A DNA stretch of 64,000 bases from Nyssa sinensis (Eukaryota; Streptophyta; Magnoliopsida; Cornales; Nyssaceae), in the NCBI GenBank assembly GCA_008638375.1, contig CM018032.1, positions 50,428,501 to 50,492,500 of the forward strand, read 5' to 3'. The position numbers were made by a program, and so were the translations under genes. Every line of letters begins with the position of its first letter. The first letter of the stretch is position 1. The notes below the pieces were generated by a model. It saw only the letters and a program-made list of their open reading frames with translations. It had not been told where the DNA came from and did not search any database. Below are positions 48,598 through 60,599 of this stretch, one piece after another.

Positions 48598-49070
48598 TAT
48601 TTTTACTATTTTGGACATTCTGAGACTAATGGTAGGGTCCGTTTTACGAGACGAGGCCCGAAAAATAAAGTCACGTGAGGGGTAAATGACCAAAATACCC
48701 CTTGACCAAAATTGACAAGTTATTAATGTATTCTTACTATTTTGGACCTTCTGAGTCCAATGGTGAGGTCCACGACACGAGACGGGGTCCCGAAAAATAA
48801 AGACACGTAAAGGGGTAAAAAGACCAAAATACCCCTGGTACCCCTAAAGCCAAAATGAAATCAGAGAAGGTCTAAGTTAACTTTCTTTGACATCCCGGAC
48901 TCAAAAATGGAGTCCAAATTACGAAACGAAGTACGAAAAGATATGACACGTAAAACGATAAAATGACCATTTTGTCCTTTTACATATAAAAGTCTGAATT
49001 AAATATTAGGGAAGCCTAAACCGACTTTCTTAGACACTCCGGACTCAATGGTAGAGTCTATTCGACCTAA
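48598..49070 (+). repeat. About four diverged units of roughly 145 bp in the solo LTR
   Basis: Each unit holds GGACTC...ATGG(T/A)...GTCC, an ACGAGACG-like stretch, CCCGAAAAATAAAG(A)CACGT and ACCAAAATACCCC, starting near 48610, 48755, 48895 and 49035. Related units are seen in the LARD-like 5' LTR at 37780-38120. Confidence 0.75.
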
Positions 49071-49326
49071 AGAAATGTCTAAAATGAAAAGACATAAAAT
49101 TTGATGAATAGCATCTGTTAGATGACTATGAACTGAAATGTTGCCAAAGAACTAAACTGAGGCAAATACGAGAAATGAAATACGATAAGACACGACACGT
49201 AAACATGTTAAATAAATAACCTTAAGTTAAAATTAATGGAACTCCCAGAAGAGTATCATTGTAGAAATCTATTTTTCTTGACACGGTAAATTGTGTTTTT
49301 AAACAGAGAATTAACTAAACACAAAA

Positions 49327-49611
49327 ATGAGCCAAGAACGGGAAGTCACTCCTATGATGACAAGGGCCCAACTAGCAAAGGATCCCAAGCAAAAAGTGTT
49401 CCAGGAGAAACTGGAAAAACAGCTACAGCTGATTCAAAATCGCATTTGGATTTCTAAAACGAACGAAGTATGCTGTGTAAGCCCCTTTATTTATAAGACA
49501 ATAACTAAAGAGCAACTAGCAGCAAGAAAGCTTAAGAAACAGGAGGATACGGAAACGTTGGAAGAATGGCGACAAAGGTTAAAGAAGGCCAAGGGAAAAA
49601 CACCCAAATAG
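49327..49611 (+). CDS. 94-residue ORF in the solo LTR, unrecognised
   Basis: Starts MSQEREVTPMMTRAQLAKDP and ends QRLKKAKGKTPK. It is highly charged, with probable helical or coiled-coil stretches (QEKLEKQLQLIQNR; KEQLAARKLKKQEDTETLEE). I do not recognise it. It could be a piece of a captured cellular gene or a short LTR-encoded peptide. No equivalent frame was confirmed in the related LTR. Confidence 0.3.
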   Translation: MSQEREVTPMMTRAQLAKDPKQKVFQEKLEKQLQLIQNRIWISKTNEVCCVSPFIYKTITKEQLAARKLKKQEDTETLEEWRQRLKKAKGKTPK

Positions 49612-50925
49612 AGCAGGACTAAAAGTACAAGGTGAGTAACCCTGTGTTTGAATTGGAGATTTGACTCCATGATTTAAAAAGGGTTTTAAGTATAAGATAT
49701 GAAGTATTTGAAGTTTCAAATTCAGTATTTACATGATTCAGTTTTTAATTGTTCTGTTTTAAAAATTCATTGTGACATGCTTAGTGATTGGTTTCTGCAA
49801 CAGTTTTTCCTTCAAATATTTTTCAGCATGTCTAGTTAAAATGTAATTATTGTTAAATATTCTGAATTTGCTTATTTCAAGTATACGAATGTTTATTACG
49901 AATTTATGAAAAGTATCTATGAGACAAGTCACATGATAAAAGTTTTATAAGATGAATGGTGCATAAGCACTTAGACAGGATTCTGAGTTTTCAGTTGCCC
50001 TGTAAAATAGGCAGGATTTTGAGTTTTACGGAACTCAATTGCCCTGTAAAATGCCCGGTAGCAGGATCTAATCCCTCAGGCAGATGAGATATCTCCATAG
50101 ATAAGTAATATGGGACTCCGGTTCGAAACGGATTCCACTAATGGAAGTGATAAGATGACAAATGGTTTGAAAATGAAAGCATGTTTTTACTCTCATTTTT
50201 AATATGCATATGTTTGAGTTTTATATACTCTATTTAAGAAATACATAATATGTATATGTTTTAAAGTTCATATGTATAAGTTTAGCTTAAATGCTTTAAA
50301 TGTTTTAAGCTACATGTTTTAATGAATGCATATATTCTGTATTCAATTATACGAACAATTGGCGGTGATTTTTTTTACCAACTTTTATGTACTAAACCAT
50401 TGCTAATTGAAAACCCCATGACGAATACTGGAATTTCTCACAAGCTTAGATTAGCTTACCCGGACTTTGTTCGGACCCCCCTTTCAGGTAATTAGCAGCA
50501 GTTTTGATTTAAGGACGACGATGACGAATCTGCTGATTTTGGGAAGATATGGTTAAATAGTTTCTTGTGATAAGTCTGTAAACTCTAATAGCACTTTTGT
50601 ATTAGTAGACATAGTAAGGACATGTAATAAGCCCTCTGGGCAATCGAATATGTATGGTATGAATGTATGAAGTCTTTAAGTTTTTAGTTATACTCTGAAT
50701 GTGTAACCATGTATGCTATGTATGGAGCGGCAGTACCGAACGGATGTGCATAATTTAAAAATGAGAAAAGAAAAGAAAAAGTTTTTCACGCTTCCGCAAA
50801 ATGTATGTTGCACATCTATTCGATACAGCTGCATATGTGAGCCTTGTCTCGGGACCCTCGGGTCTCGGGGCGGCGATCGCAATCCGGTAATCCGCTTAGG
50901 GTGGGTTTCGGGTCGTGACAGAAAT

Positions 50926-52719
50926 AATAACATATTACCGACCCATTTACGTGTCGGTAAAGAGTTATTTCCGATGAAACAAATGGTCGGTAAAACATTT
51001 TATACCGACTATATAAAAAGTTAGTTTAAATATTATTTTCGACTATTGAAACTGTCAGTATAAATTGTACATTTCCGATGTAGAAAGTGATTTGAAATAA
51101 TTTATTATTTCCGACTTATTAGTTTGTCGGTAGATACATTTTCATTTTCGACGAATATTTTTGTCAAAAATAAAGTTAAAATATTTGGAAAAAAACGTTG
51201 TTGTGAAAATAATTTCTTATTTTATTTTTAAATTGTATAGCACAGAACTTGTAACATACACAACCTAATCCAACACATAACTTGATCATCCAACACAAGT
51301 CATCCACAACCTGATCATCCATAAAGTGAACTCAAATTTTAATGAAACCGCTCTAAATTGATCCATGACATTTATGAGCATTGGTAATAGTTTTTTTTTT
51401 TTTTAAAAAAAATATTTTCTTAAATCGTACAGTTCCAACACAGAACCTGTACACAACCTGCACAACCTGCACAACCTGATCCAACACATACAAACCTTTT
51501 CATCCAACACAAGTCATAAAGTGATCTCAAATTTCAACGAAACATAAAACTGTTGTACAAGCCAAAACTCTAAATTGAACCATAAATGTGTGCAAAGAAA
51601 AAAGACTAAGAAGAAAAACATAAACTGTTGTACAAGCCAAAAGAAACCAATTTTCTTACATCAGTCTTCTAATTTCTCTAGAGAAAGATTAGGCATTTTC
51701 TGGGCCAAAAAAAAAATAAAAACTTCACAAAAAGATACCACAAGCAAGCTGCAACTGTCCATATCTTCTTTAACTCGGCTATATGTGCAACTGTCCATGT
51801 CAACTCCATCAGGTCTTCCCTGCTTTCAAACTTCATACTTTGACACGTGCAAAAAAATAATTGGCTATACTTTGTTTGGAAATGCTCAAAGTCGTGATAT
51901 AACTGTTCTCATCAATTAGATTGTTTATAAAATATTCATGAGTAATGACCTTTGATTGGCAGATTTTCCATATTAGAGATGTTGCCACCTTAATTGAAGA
52001 GATCTTCACCTCTTTTAAACAAAATAAACCATCAAAATTTTAAAAAGAAAAAGTAAAGAAAGAACTTAATATTATTTCCACCATCCGAGGGCCACTGCAA
52101 ATATTATCATGTATACATATTTATCATGAACTAAAATAAGAAGTTTCAGATCTGGATTGTCATTTATCAGATATCCACTGTATAAAATAACCCTTTTATA
52201 AAATGATAATAAACATAACAGAACTGTGTGGATCAGTACTAAAAAAACTCATACAACAATACCCACTAACAAATTATTAATTTTTATACATAGAACAATT
52301 CAATTTCAATTACCATATAACTTTGTGTATATGAAAAGGCTATTAAGCTATAGTTTTCAGCACTAAAACATCTTGAATTGTTTAAGCAACTTAAGTAAAG
52401 TATGTGAATTTTTTTGTGTGCTAACAGATGAAGTGTTGTTTGCAAATGTTAATTACAATTAATTATAAAAGAGACTTTTGATTATGTGCATTCAGTCTTC
52501 ACATGAAATGAAATGATAACTTCAGTTATTTTTTTCTGGGGTTTTAAATTCTATTCCACTGTAATCTTTGTTTCTACAGTTCTCACTTTTTTAGTTACTT
52601 GTATTGTTCACATTTTGTCAACTTCAAACATGCAATAATTCTTTCAATATCCATTTGCTAAGCAAATGAATATTTCAAGTGGGTACTGAATTTATTACTT
52701 GTATGTGTTCCCATGATCT
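50926..52719. other. CACTA subterminal repeats and AT-rich interior
   Basis: 50926-51180 carries repeated CCGAC(C/T)...GTCGGTAAA units, which are typical CACTA subterminal repeats. 51240-51520 repeats CACAACCTGATC(C)ATCC words. From 51560 to 52719 no coding signal was recognised. Confidence 0.55.
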
Positions 52720-53600
52720 TACTATGCAAACATTGCAAGAAAATCATTCATACGTTTCTGTCTCTTTTCCATTGTAACCTCCATTTGTCTATGGTGAACC
52801 TCCATGCTTTGCATCCTCATTGCAACTTCCGCCAGCACTTGTTATTGCAATTGTTCTTGTAATTCAGTCCTCATTATCTCCCTAATTTGTTCATTTTTCT
52901 CCTCCAAATCCTCATTACGTCGTTGCTTGGCTTCATACAATCAACGAATCTCATTGATTTGAACGCCTTGACTGGATGAAAATGAAGAAGGAGCCAACTT
53001 CCCACGGCCAAAGCCTTTAACATACCCTAACTGTAACGGTCCCATCCACATGGCATGATATTGTCTCCTTTGGGCTGCACACGGCCTGGCCCGCACGGTT
53101 TTGTTCTTGGGCTTGCGCCCAAAAGGCCTCGCGCCCAAAAGGCCTCATTGGGTATTAGAGTGCTAGCCGAAGCCTGGACCCTTTTCCTACATGATATTGT
53201 CCTTTTTGGTCCCAGCAGGCCCGAGCGCACAGCCCCTTCGACCTCAAGGTTTTGTTTCCCACAAGAAGGCCTCATACCATTGGAGAGTAGCACCGCCCTT
53301 ATGTGCACCTCCGCTTTCCCTTCCCTAGGCGATGTGGAATGGACAGAGGCACTAAGTCCATCCCACATTGCCTGGGGAAGGGAAAGCGGAGGTGCACATA
53401 AGTGCGGTGTTGCTCTCCAATGCAATGAGGCCTTTTGGTGGGGCAAGCCCACCAAGAACAAAACCGTGCGGGCCAGGCCGTGTGCAGCCCAAAGCGGACA
53501 ATATCATGCCATGTGGATCGATTCGTTACACCAACCTACTTCCCAACACTTGCTTACATATTTTCTCATCACTCAATGACTCACTACCCTCTATGGGTGG
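52720..53600 (-). pseudogene. CACTA transposase-associated ORF (Transposase_24-like) remnant
   Basis: The minus strand reads GYVKGFGRGKLAPSSFSSSQ, then after a TGA LYEAKQRRNEDLEEKNEQIR, and MRMQSMEVHHRQMEVTMEKR. A Y-V-x-G-x-G segment followed by a coiled coil is the usual C-terminal layout of plant En/Spm Transposase_24 proteins. An inverted-repeat element (53032-53530) splits it just before GYVKGFG; the frame resumes at 53531-53600. Family assignment rests on memory. Confidence 0.6.
53032..53530. mobile_element. Inverted-repeat (foldback) element, 499 bp
   Basis: TGTAACGGTCCCATCCACAT at the left is mirrored by ATGTGGATCGATTCGTTACA at the right. The arms share ATGGCATGATATTGTC, GGGCTGCACACGGCCTGG, CATTGGAGAG and GTGCACCTCCGCTTTCCC in inverted order. 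The left arm is longer and contains a duplicated AAAAGGCCTC. Flanks CTAAC and CCAAC may be an imperfect 5-bp TSD. The TG...CA ends suggest two LTR-like units in head-to-head orientation. Confidence 0.7.
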
Positions 53601-55238
53601 TTGCGATTAGAGGCTAATCATGTAGTCCTGTAATAATTATAAATGAGAAAAGTTATTACAATTAATGAATATAAAATTACTATTTCTGATAGGGTCTAAT
53701 GATGCTTACAACTTTCTTAAATTTATATTAAAAATACGTACATATAAATGTTGGGATTGAGGTGTGACTCAGCCCTTGCTCTCTTTAAAATGCTGTCATC
53801 CTCCATAGTTCAATTTGGCCAATGGTCTGCTGTGCCAAGGCATCACACTATATAATGTATATAATGATATTAGTCCTCATTGAAACTTAACCAGTGGTCT
53901 CCTCAAGGATAAGGCAAAAAAAAAAAAAAAAAGAGTAGAAAAATGATATTATATCGTCTCATGGAGGTATTGCACAAATGGTTTTGACCTACCACGATGA
54001 TTTACTTCAAGTTCTGCACAGTTTGCAACATTTTTCTTACTTATTTCCTACAAATAAAAAATCATTATTACAAAATAACATAGAGTTGGAGTTTTGATAT
54101 AACGAATTAAGGGTCATTGACATGAAAAGCTAAAATGCATTTAGCTTGCAAGAGTAGTGAGCAAGCAAAGATGATGGTCATATCTTTACCAACAGTTACT
54201 ATAAGTTGGTATTACTGTCAAAATAAAACTGAGTTTTATCAAGCAATTGCTACTCTTAACTAATTATAGCACATGCTTTCATTATTTTGACAAATAGATA
54301 AGGCTATCTTTATGGGAATTCATGGAAACTCAAAATGGGAAATGTACATTACATAAATTTCCAACCCAATTAAGGGTTGTTTAGTTAGGTGGATGAGTAG
54401 TTGGGTTGGGGGAATATGAAATATGAATGGGGTTTGGTAATTTTGTTGTATTTGCATCACAATTTGTTCAACTTTCCAATTAATGATATGTTTCGTAAAG
54501 CATTAAAAGCGCAACCATTGAGCCTGCAGGATCTAATTAGTTGGGACTAGATGGAATTTGAGAGACACATCGCCTCATTACATCACAACCATGTCAGCCT
54601 TTGCAAATTACAACTGGTAAATACATCATCTCATTACATGTTTAATTATTTTATTTTTGGCAATGATGACATCTTTAGAGCATATCAATATACTGTGTTT
54701 TCTATCCTACCCATTTACACCAAACTCATCAAAGGCGGACTCAACATTTGGATGTACAGCTACTTCAAAACAGTCTTTGCAAAATTTTATATAACAAGAG
54801 TTTTGATGCATATTTATCTTTATAGCAAAACCTAACATAACAAATTAGCTTACCTGCACAAGTTAGAAAGAGTTAGAGAAATCTCTTCAATAATTTCTTT
54901 CTCCACCATAGACCCACATATCAGTGGCATTCATATACATACATATATAAATATATATGTAGTAAAAGAAGGATAATAGGTAAAAATGAGCAATCAAAGC
55001 AATTACAATTCTAGGATATACAATCCAAAATTTTATACACTGTATAAAATATTAAACTTATAAAGGATGAATTACAACAAAAGATCATGAAAAAAACCTA
55101 TCTGATCTTAATCCAAATTAAACAATTAAAAGGAAAAATCTCTAACTTGTTTAAGATCAGCTTTCTATTCAAAACTGGAGTACATGCTTATAAAATATAT
55201 AGATTGATATGCCATAAAGCGACAGACTAGCCACCATA
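53601..55238. other. AT-rich DNA between the CACTA ORF and the Gypsy LTR
   Basis: Includes an A17 run at about 53916-53932. No gene or TIR recognised. The LTR of the next element begins at 55239. Confidence 0.5.
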
Positions 55239-55720
55239 TGACACGTGTAACTATAGAGTTGTCAAAGCTCAGCCATCCAGAGCTTTCAGGTCGGGAGCCC
55301 ACACTTCCCTCAGTTTCACCTTCAGCTCAGAAGCTTTACAAAAGAGGGTGTCGATCTTATTGTCGCCTTAGACATCCTACCGAGCAAAGGATAAGGAAAC
55401 AATCTTCAACAAGAAAACTTCTATTCATAAAGTGCAGTATTCAACTTCGTAACTACCATTCTCTGATGATCAAATCCCTACTCTTACGACTCTAAATCCT
55501 AATCAACTAAGAAAATCCATAGCCTATAAATAAAACCCTAAGGTACGCAGTTACATTCATACTGATTTAATTACATTCAATTAAAGTCTTTCAATACAGT
55601 TTATTGACTTAATCATCGGAGCGGCTACCACTGGAGCCAATCCGATGGCCCTCTGATCTTTCTCTTTGAGTGTTCGACATGCGTAGGAGATTGAAGCCCA
55701 TTGATTGAAAAAGTGCAGCA
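55239..55720 (+). repeat. 5' LTR of the Tat-Gypsy element (482 bp)
   Basis: Begins TGACACGTGTAACT and ends AAGTGCAGCA. A TATAAATAAAACCC stretch (about 55525) is a plausible TATA region. The start is fixed by loss of similarity to the solo LTR at 39293-39864 just before TGACACGT. Confidence 0.82.
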
Positions 55721-55723
55721 TTA

Positions 55724-55741
55724 GTTTGGCGCCGTCTATGG
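55724..55741 (+). promoter_or_regulatory. Primer-binding site of the Tat-Gypsy element
   Basis: GTTTGGCGCCGTCTATGGG follows four bases after the LTR. TGGCGCCGT-type PBS is common in plant Gypsy elements. The same phrase occurs again at 55950 (CTGGCGCCGTATGTGGG), so the leader contains a partial duplication. Confidence 0.75.
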
Positions 55742-56037
55742 GAATGACTAGGCCACGTATCAGCTGTCTCCTATGCTCCTCACTCCTCGATTGAGGGGCA
55801 CTAATGCGACTGTGAATCCCAAATCGGCTAGGAGTCGAGAACAGTGGCAGCACATAAGCACCTAGTCTCTCTCTCCCTTGTGAGGGCCCTTTTAAGAAAG
55901 GAAAAAGCCATGAGCCTACTGGTGTGCAGACGAAATGTGCAGCATCAACTGGCGCCGTATGTGGGAACGACAGTCATTTCTCACCAAGGGTTCCCTTTCT
56001 TTACAAGCGAACTCGTAGTCCTTCTCACTGGAGGATC

Positions 56038-57700
56038 ATGGCTCCCAATCTCCGTCCAAGGAAGAATGCTCAAAATCCCCCAAACCGGCCTCCCGTCAGA
56101 AGATGAAGGGGATAATCATTTGATCCCTATGCAGCAGCAGCTTGACAAAGTCAAGCAAAAAAATGAGTTAATGTAAGAACAGCTCCTCGCCATCTCCAAA
56201 ACTCTGGCGATGCTTACCCAGAACCACGGGACCAACCCCTCAAATCCACCCAGTCAATGCGACTGAGCCAAGGACACAGCCTCCTACCATGGGCGAAAGA
56301 TCCCACGAAAAGACTCCTAGGGAACAACCGGTGTACCCCCAAGGTACCACCCATTTTAGGTGGAGACCCCCAACCGTCAGTAACCGCAGGTAGGGGGATA
56401 CCAGCCTTTATTCCAGACATCCACTACCAGAGTACAACAAGGGTTCCAACCCCGGTGGCTTCAGGGGTAAATCTAATGTCACAAGAGTTCCAACCTCAAG
56501 TAGCACCAATCCCCCCAGCTCGAGAAAACCAAAATTCATCTTCCTATTACGGGTTAGGGCGGTCCCGTCCATTCGGGCCCCGAAGCTGCGAGGCAAGACA
56601 CGCAGTAACCAATACTGCCCAAGGACCCACGGAGGGCTAAAGAGGTTGCGGACTCTATGGACCACACTGTTGTTGTGAGAGGAGCTCACATCCCACCCGA
56701 GCAAGACAAGCTAGACAGGCTGCTCGGAAGGCTCTCCACACCATTTACCCCCGTTATCATGGTCGAGGAGCAGCCAAAGAAATTTTTTGTCCCTAAGTTC
56801 ACTCTCTACGATGGGACTGGCGACCCAAGGGACCATCTTTCTCATTATCAACACACCATGGCACTACATAGGGCTACTGGCACTTTTATGTGCTGAACAT
56901 TCGTCACCAGCCTCAAAGGGACTGCCCTGAAGTGGTTCCACCACCTCCCTCTGAGCTTGGTCGCCAGCTTCTACGAGCTCGGAAGACAATTCCACGACCG
57001 GTTCATGACCAGTAGAAGGTTTAGGAAGGGCCTAGAATTTTTATTAAACATAAGGCAGACCAAAGGGGAATCTCTCAGGGAGTACATCGCACGCTTCAAT
57101 GTCGAGCTCACTAAGATCACAGATTGCAGTCCGAGCTTCCTAGTTGCCGCCCTAACTTCTGGTCTTGCTCAAGGGGGCTTCCAGGATTCCCTAACAAAGA
57201 GCTCACCTACTGACATGGCAGCTCTCATAGAGTGAGCTAGGAAATACATAAATCTGGAGGAAACGAAAAATACCTCCTAAAAGATTAAGGAGCAAGCCCA
57301 AAAAGATGAGCCGAAGAGAGACTCCAGTGGTACCAAGAAGAGGGTGAGGAGCCTTGACAGAAGAACGGCACCCAGAGCTCCAAGCAATACTGGTCCCGGA
57401 GGGTTTGCTACTTTCACTCCCCTGAATGCCTTTTTGGCCCACATACTTCGATAGGTCCGAGCGTGTGAAAACTTGAAATAGCCTGAGCCCTTAAAAAAAA
57501 ACCCCAACAACAGAGACCAAAACAAGTATTGCGACTTCCATAAAGACCACGGGCACACGACTGACGGATGTATAGCCCTAAAGCATGAGATCGAGCAGCT
57601 CATAAGGAAATGGAGACGGGCGAAGTTCGTCCAACAAAACGGGAGACAGAACCCCCGTAATGACAAACCACCGCCGAGAAGGTAGGAGCAGAGACCAGAG
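56038..57700 (+). pseudogene. Tat-Gypsy gag remnant
   Basis: The likely start is MAPNLRPRKNAQNPPNRPP at 56038. Then KFTLYDGTGDPRDHLSHYQH (56657-56896), the capsid-like segment FMTSRRFRKGLEFLLNIRQT with YIARFNVELTKI (56957-57235) and the zinc-type segment YCDFHKDHGHTTDGC near 57525. The N-terminal 600 bases and several joints carry frameshifts and stops. Gag would form the virus-like particle. Confidence 0.85.
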
Positions 57701-57899
57701 CATAGGAAATGAGCCCCAACAGAATAACAATCAAGTTATCTTCGTCCTTCATTCGGACACCCTAGCCACAAGGACGTCCAATAGAGTAAGAAAGCGTTAT
57801 GCTCGGGAGGCCAGAACTGCTCCCAGCCTCCTTTAGATTTATGCTGTCAAGAAGAGGCTAAGGCCACTACTTGAGATCCAGTTCACAGAGCAAGATCTT

Positions 57900-58370
57900 G
57901 CAGGGGTACACTGCCCTCACAGTGATGCCCTTGTCATCTCTCTCAAAATAACCAATTTTGAGATCCGAAGAGTTTTGGTGGATACAGGGAGCTTTGCAAA
58001 TGTGTTATTCTAAGAGCCCTTCAGACAGATGAAGCTCAACTCCAATGATGTCAAGCCCACTACCGCCATAATGGCAGGCTTTGACGGAAACCTCAGTACC
58101 CCACTGGAGAGGATTAACCTGCCTACCACGATAGGGGAAGGAGATGGACAGAAGACCAGCATCTCAAAATATATGGTTCTGAACTCCAAGTCTCCCTATA
58201 ATGTAATCATCGGTAGGCCCTGGCTCCACCAAATGAGAGCGGTCACCTCGACCTTCCACCAATGCCTAAAGTATGTGCATAATAATGTTGTTTACTCCAT
58301 CAGAGGATGCCAACCAACTGCCCGAGAATCTCATGCTCTCGCGCTCAAGGAGAATACCTCCAAATAGCAA
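57900..58370 (+). pseudogene. Tat-Gypsy aspartic protease remnant
   Basis: RRVLVDTGSFANVLF near 57970 holds the catalytic D-T-G. A TAA follows at once, then the frame 58029-58367 continues with IMAGFDGNLSTPLERINLP and YNVIIGRPWLHQMRAVTST, the usual flap and C-terminal part. Confidence 0.85.
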
Positions 58371-58519
58371 TTACAGCATGCTCATGAAGGTGAGGGTCCA
58401 AACCTTACCTACCATCATGAGATAGAAGAATGCCCCTCCGGAATTGATGAACCTTTAAGTCCTAGAGGAAGGGACAGCAGGGCGAAGCCCGTAGGTGACC
58501 CGATCAAGGTCCTTGTTAG

Positions 58520-59371
58520 CTCTGAAGAACAAGGGTGTTACTTGTAAATCGGTCCAGATTTGACACCTACCGAGCAAGAGGAGATGGTAGAATTCTTAAG
58601 GAACAACCTGTCAGTATTTGCTTGGGAGACAAAAGATATGGAGGGGATAGATCCAGACCTTATCACTCATAAATTGATGACAGATCTTGACCACCCTCCG
58701 GTCAAGCAGGAGAGGAGGACACTTGCTCTAGAGCATCATCACATCATCAATGAGGAAGTTCGGAGGTTAGTAGAGGCCAAGATGATACGAGAGGTATTTT
58801 ACCCAGAATGGCTTGCCAACAATGTCCTGGTAAAAAAGAAAAATGGCAAGTGGAGAGTCTGTGTTGATTATACAGACCTCAACAAAGCTTGTCCCAAAGA
58901 CAGCTTTCATCTCCCAAGATTGACCAGCTAGTCAACGCAACAGTAGGGCATGAACTCATAAGCTTCATGGATGCCTCCTCTGGATACAACCAGATCCAGA
59001 TGTACCCAACAGACCAGGAAAAGACAGCATTCATTACCGAATGAGCTTTCTATTGCTATAGAGTGATGCCGTTCGGATTGAAGAATGTTGGGGCAATATA
59101 TCAGCGCTTGGTCAATAAGATGTTCAGTCCTCTGATTGGTAGTACAATGGAGATTTATATAGATGACATGCTGGTCAAAAGCCTACAAAAGAGTAGCCAC
59201 CTCCAGCACTTAGGTCAAACATTTGACATCCTGAAGCAACATAAGATGAAGCTGAATCCCTTGAAGTGCACCTTTAGGGGTAACCAAGGGGAAGTTCTTG
59301 GGATACATTGTCTCTTAGAGAGTATTGAAGCAGACCTAACTCAGATCAAAGCCTTGATTGAGCTGGAATGA
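58520..59371 (+). pseudogene. Tat-Gypsy reverse transcriptase remnant
   Basis: 58560-58931 has FAWETKDMEGIDP, LVEAKMIREVFYPEWLANNV and VCVDYTDLNKACPKDSF. After one stop come MDASSGYNQIQMYP and, at 59063-59371, MMPFGLKNVGAIYQRLVNKM and the catalytic EIYIDDMLVKS. Damage is limited to a few stops, so this copy is younger than the Copia element. Confidence 0.9.
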
Positions 59372-59559
59372 GTAAAGACCAAGAAGGATATTCAGGCTCT
59401 GAATGGAAGAGTTGCGGCTTTAAGTAGATTCATCTCCAAATCTACAGATCGCTTCCTACCATTCTTCAAAGCTTTAAAGGGTAACAAAGCCTTACAGTGG
59501 TTCAAAGAATGTGAAAGGGCCTTTCAAGAGCTGAAGGAATACCTGGCTTCCCTCGAGCT

Positions 59560-60480
59560 CCTATTAAAACCAATCTAGGGGAGAAACTACTCATTTATCT
59601 CTTAGTCTTAGAAAATGCAGTCAGTTCTGCTTTGATCAGACAGGACAAGGGCATCCAGAAGCCTATATTCTAGGTGAGGAAAGCACTGGTAGATGTAGAA
59701 AAAGGTACCCCGAGATCGAAAAGCTGGCTTTGCCCTAATAATTTCTGCGCAGAAGCTCTGACCCTACTTTCAAGCACATCCCATAGAGATTCCAACAGCA
59801 TATCCACTAAATTCAGTCTTGAGGAAGCCTGAAGTTTCGGGGTGACTAGTCAAATGGTCTGTGGAATTAGGGAGAATTTGACATATCCTATGTTCCACAG
59901 ACCTCCATTAAAGGGCAGGCATTAGTAGGTTTTGTTGCTGAGTTCACCCCAGTACTGCACGACAAGGCACAGAACTATAAAAGCTCGGCTACATGGCAGC
60001 TCTACACCTGAGGGATCATCCACAGACCTAGGATCTGGAGTCGGTTTGGTATTATGATCTCCTAATGGGCTTATATCAGAAAAAGCAGTAGGTTTGGGAT
60101 TTAGAGCCTCTAACAATGAAGCTGAGTACGAAACCCTCATTCTTGGAATGAAACTAGGCCTTGGAATGCGAGGCTCAAAACCTCAAACTCTTCTCTGACT
60201 CCCAACTAGTGGTAAGCCAAGTTCTGGGAGAATTCTCCATCAAAGACGACAGAATGCTCTGGTACTCAAAGCTGGTCAATTCACTAAAGTATTCCTTTTA
60301 TGAATTCATGATATAAAAAATTGAAAGGGGTCAGAACACAAAGGTCGATGCACTGGCAAACATGGTCTCTCATCTTAAGGCAGAAGGAGACTCCACTTCG
60401 AAGATCTCTCACCAACCAAGACCAAGCATAGAAGAGGCCCAAGTTGCCCAAGTTACAGAACAGACCCAAATTAGATGACT
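59560..60480 (+). pseudogene. Tat-Gypsy RNase H and second (archaeal-type) RNase H remnants
   Basis: The first RNase H reads ALIISAQKL, FQAHPIEIPTAYPLNSVL and VKWSVELGEFDISYVPQ (about 59730-59890). The second, about 60060-60290, has ASNNEAEYETLILGMKLGL and LFSDSQLVVSQVLGEFSIKD. SNNEAEYE is the mark of the additional archaeal-type RNase H known in Tat/Ogre elements. Multiple stops. Confidence 0.78.
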
Positions 60481-60599
60481 CCCATCCTCTAATACATTGA
60501 AGGATGACTCCTCCCAGAATCTGAATCAGGGCAGCTCGGTACCTGATTATAAATGAAAAAATCTACCGCAGATCCTACTCCCAACCTTTGTTGCGGTGC

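Larger units (their letters stand above)
46901..50920 (+). mobile_element. Solo LTR (4.02 kb) of the LARD-like family, TSD GAAAT
   Basis: Begins TGTAATATCCCGACCCGG and ends TTTCGGGTCGTGACA. GAAAT is duplicated at 46896-46900 and 50921-50925. The ends and interior blocks (GGACTCAATGGTAGAGTC, ATTTTGTCCTTTTAC) match the LARD-like 5' LTR read in reverse. It lacks PBS and interior, so it is a solo LTR. It does not contain the synergin-like segment. Confidence 0.88.
46738..55238 (-). mobile_element. CACTA (En/Spm) element, 3' part, interrupted
   Basis: CACTACAAGACAAATC starts at 46738 exactly where the Copia gag frame breaks off, preceded by TAA (46735-46737), the 3-bp TSD size of CACTA. Subterminal CCGAC/GTCGG motifs recur (46791-46900, 50926-51180). 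A CACTA-type ORF remnant lies at about 52720-53600 on the minus strand. The opposite end (CTTGTAGTG) was not found before the Gypsy element, so it is either lost or beyond the window; the end coordinate is only where recognisable sequence stops. Confidence 0.65.

Noticed and set aside
53055..53579. 174-codon and other open frames at 53.0-53.6 kb
   Set aside because: They arise from the GC-richer inverted-repeat element; the same protein-like text appears on both arms.
55844..56176. 110-codon ORF as a separate gene before gag
   Set aside because: It overlaps the gag start in another frame and includes a second PBS-like phrase; it is leader/gag sequence of the Tat element.
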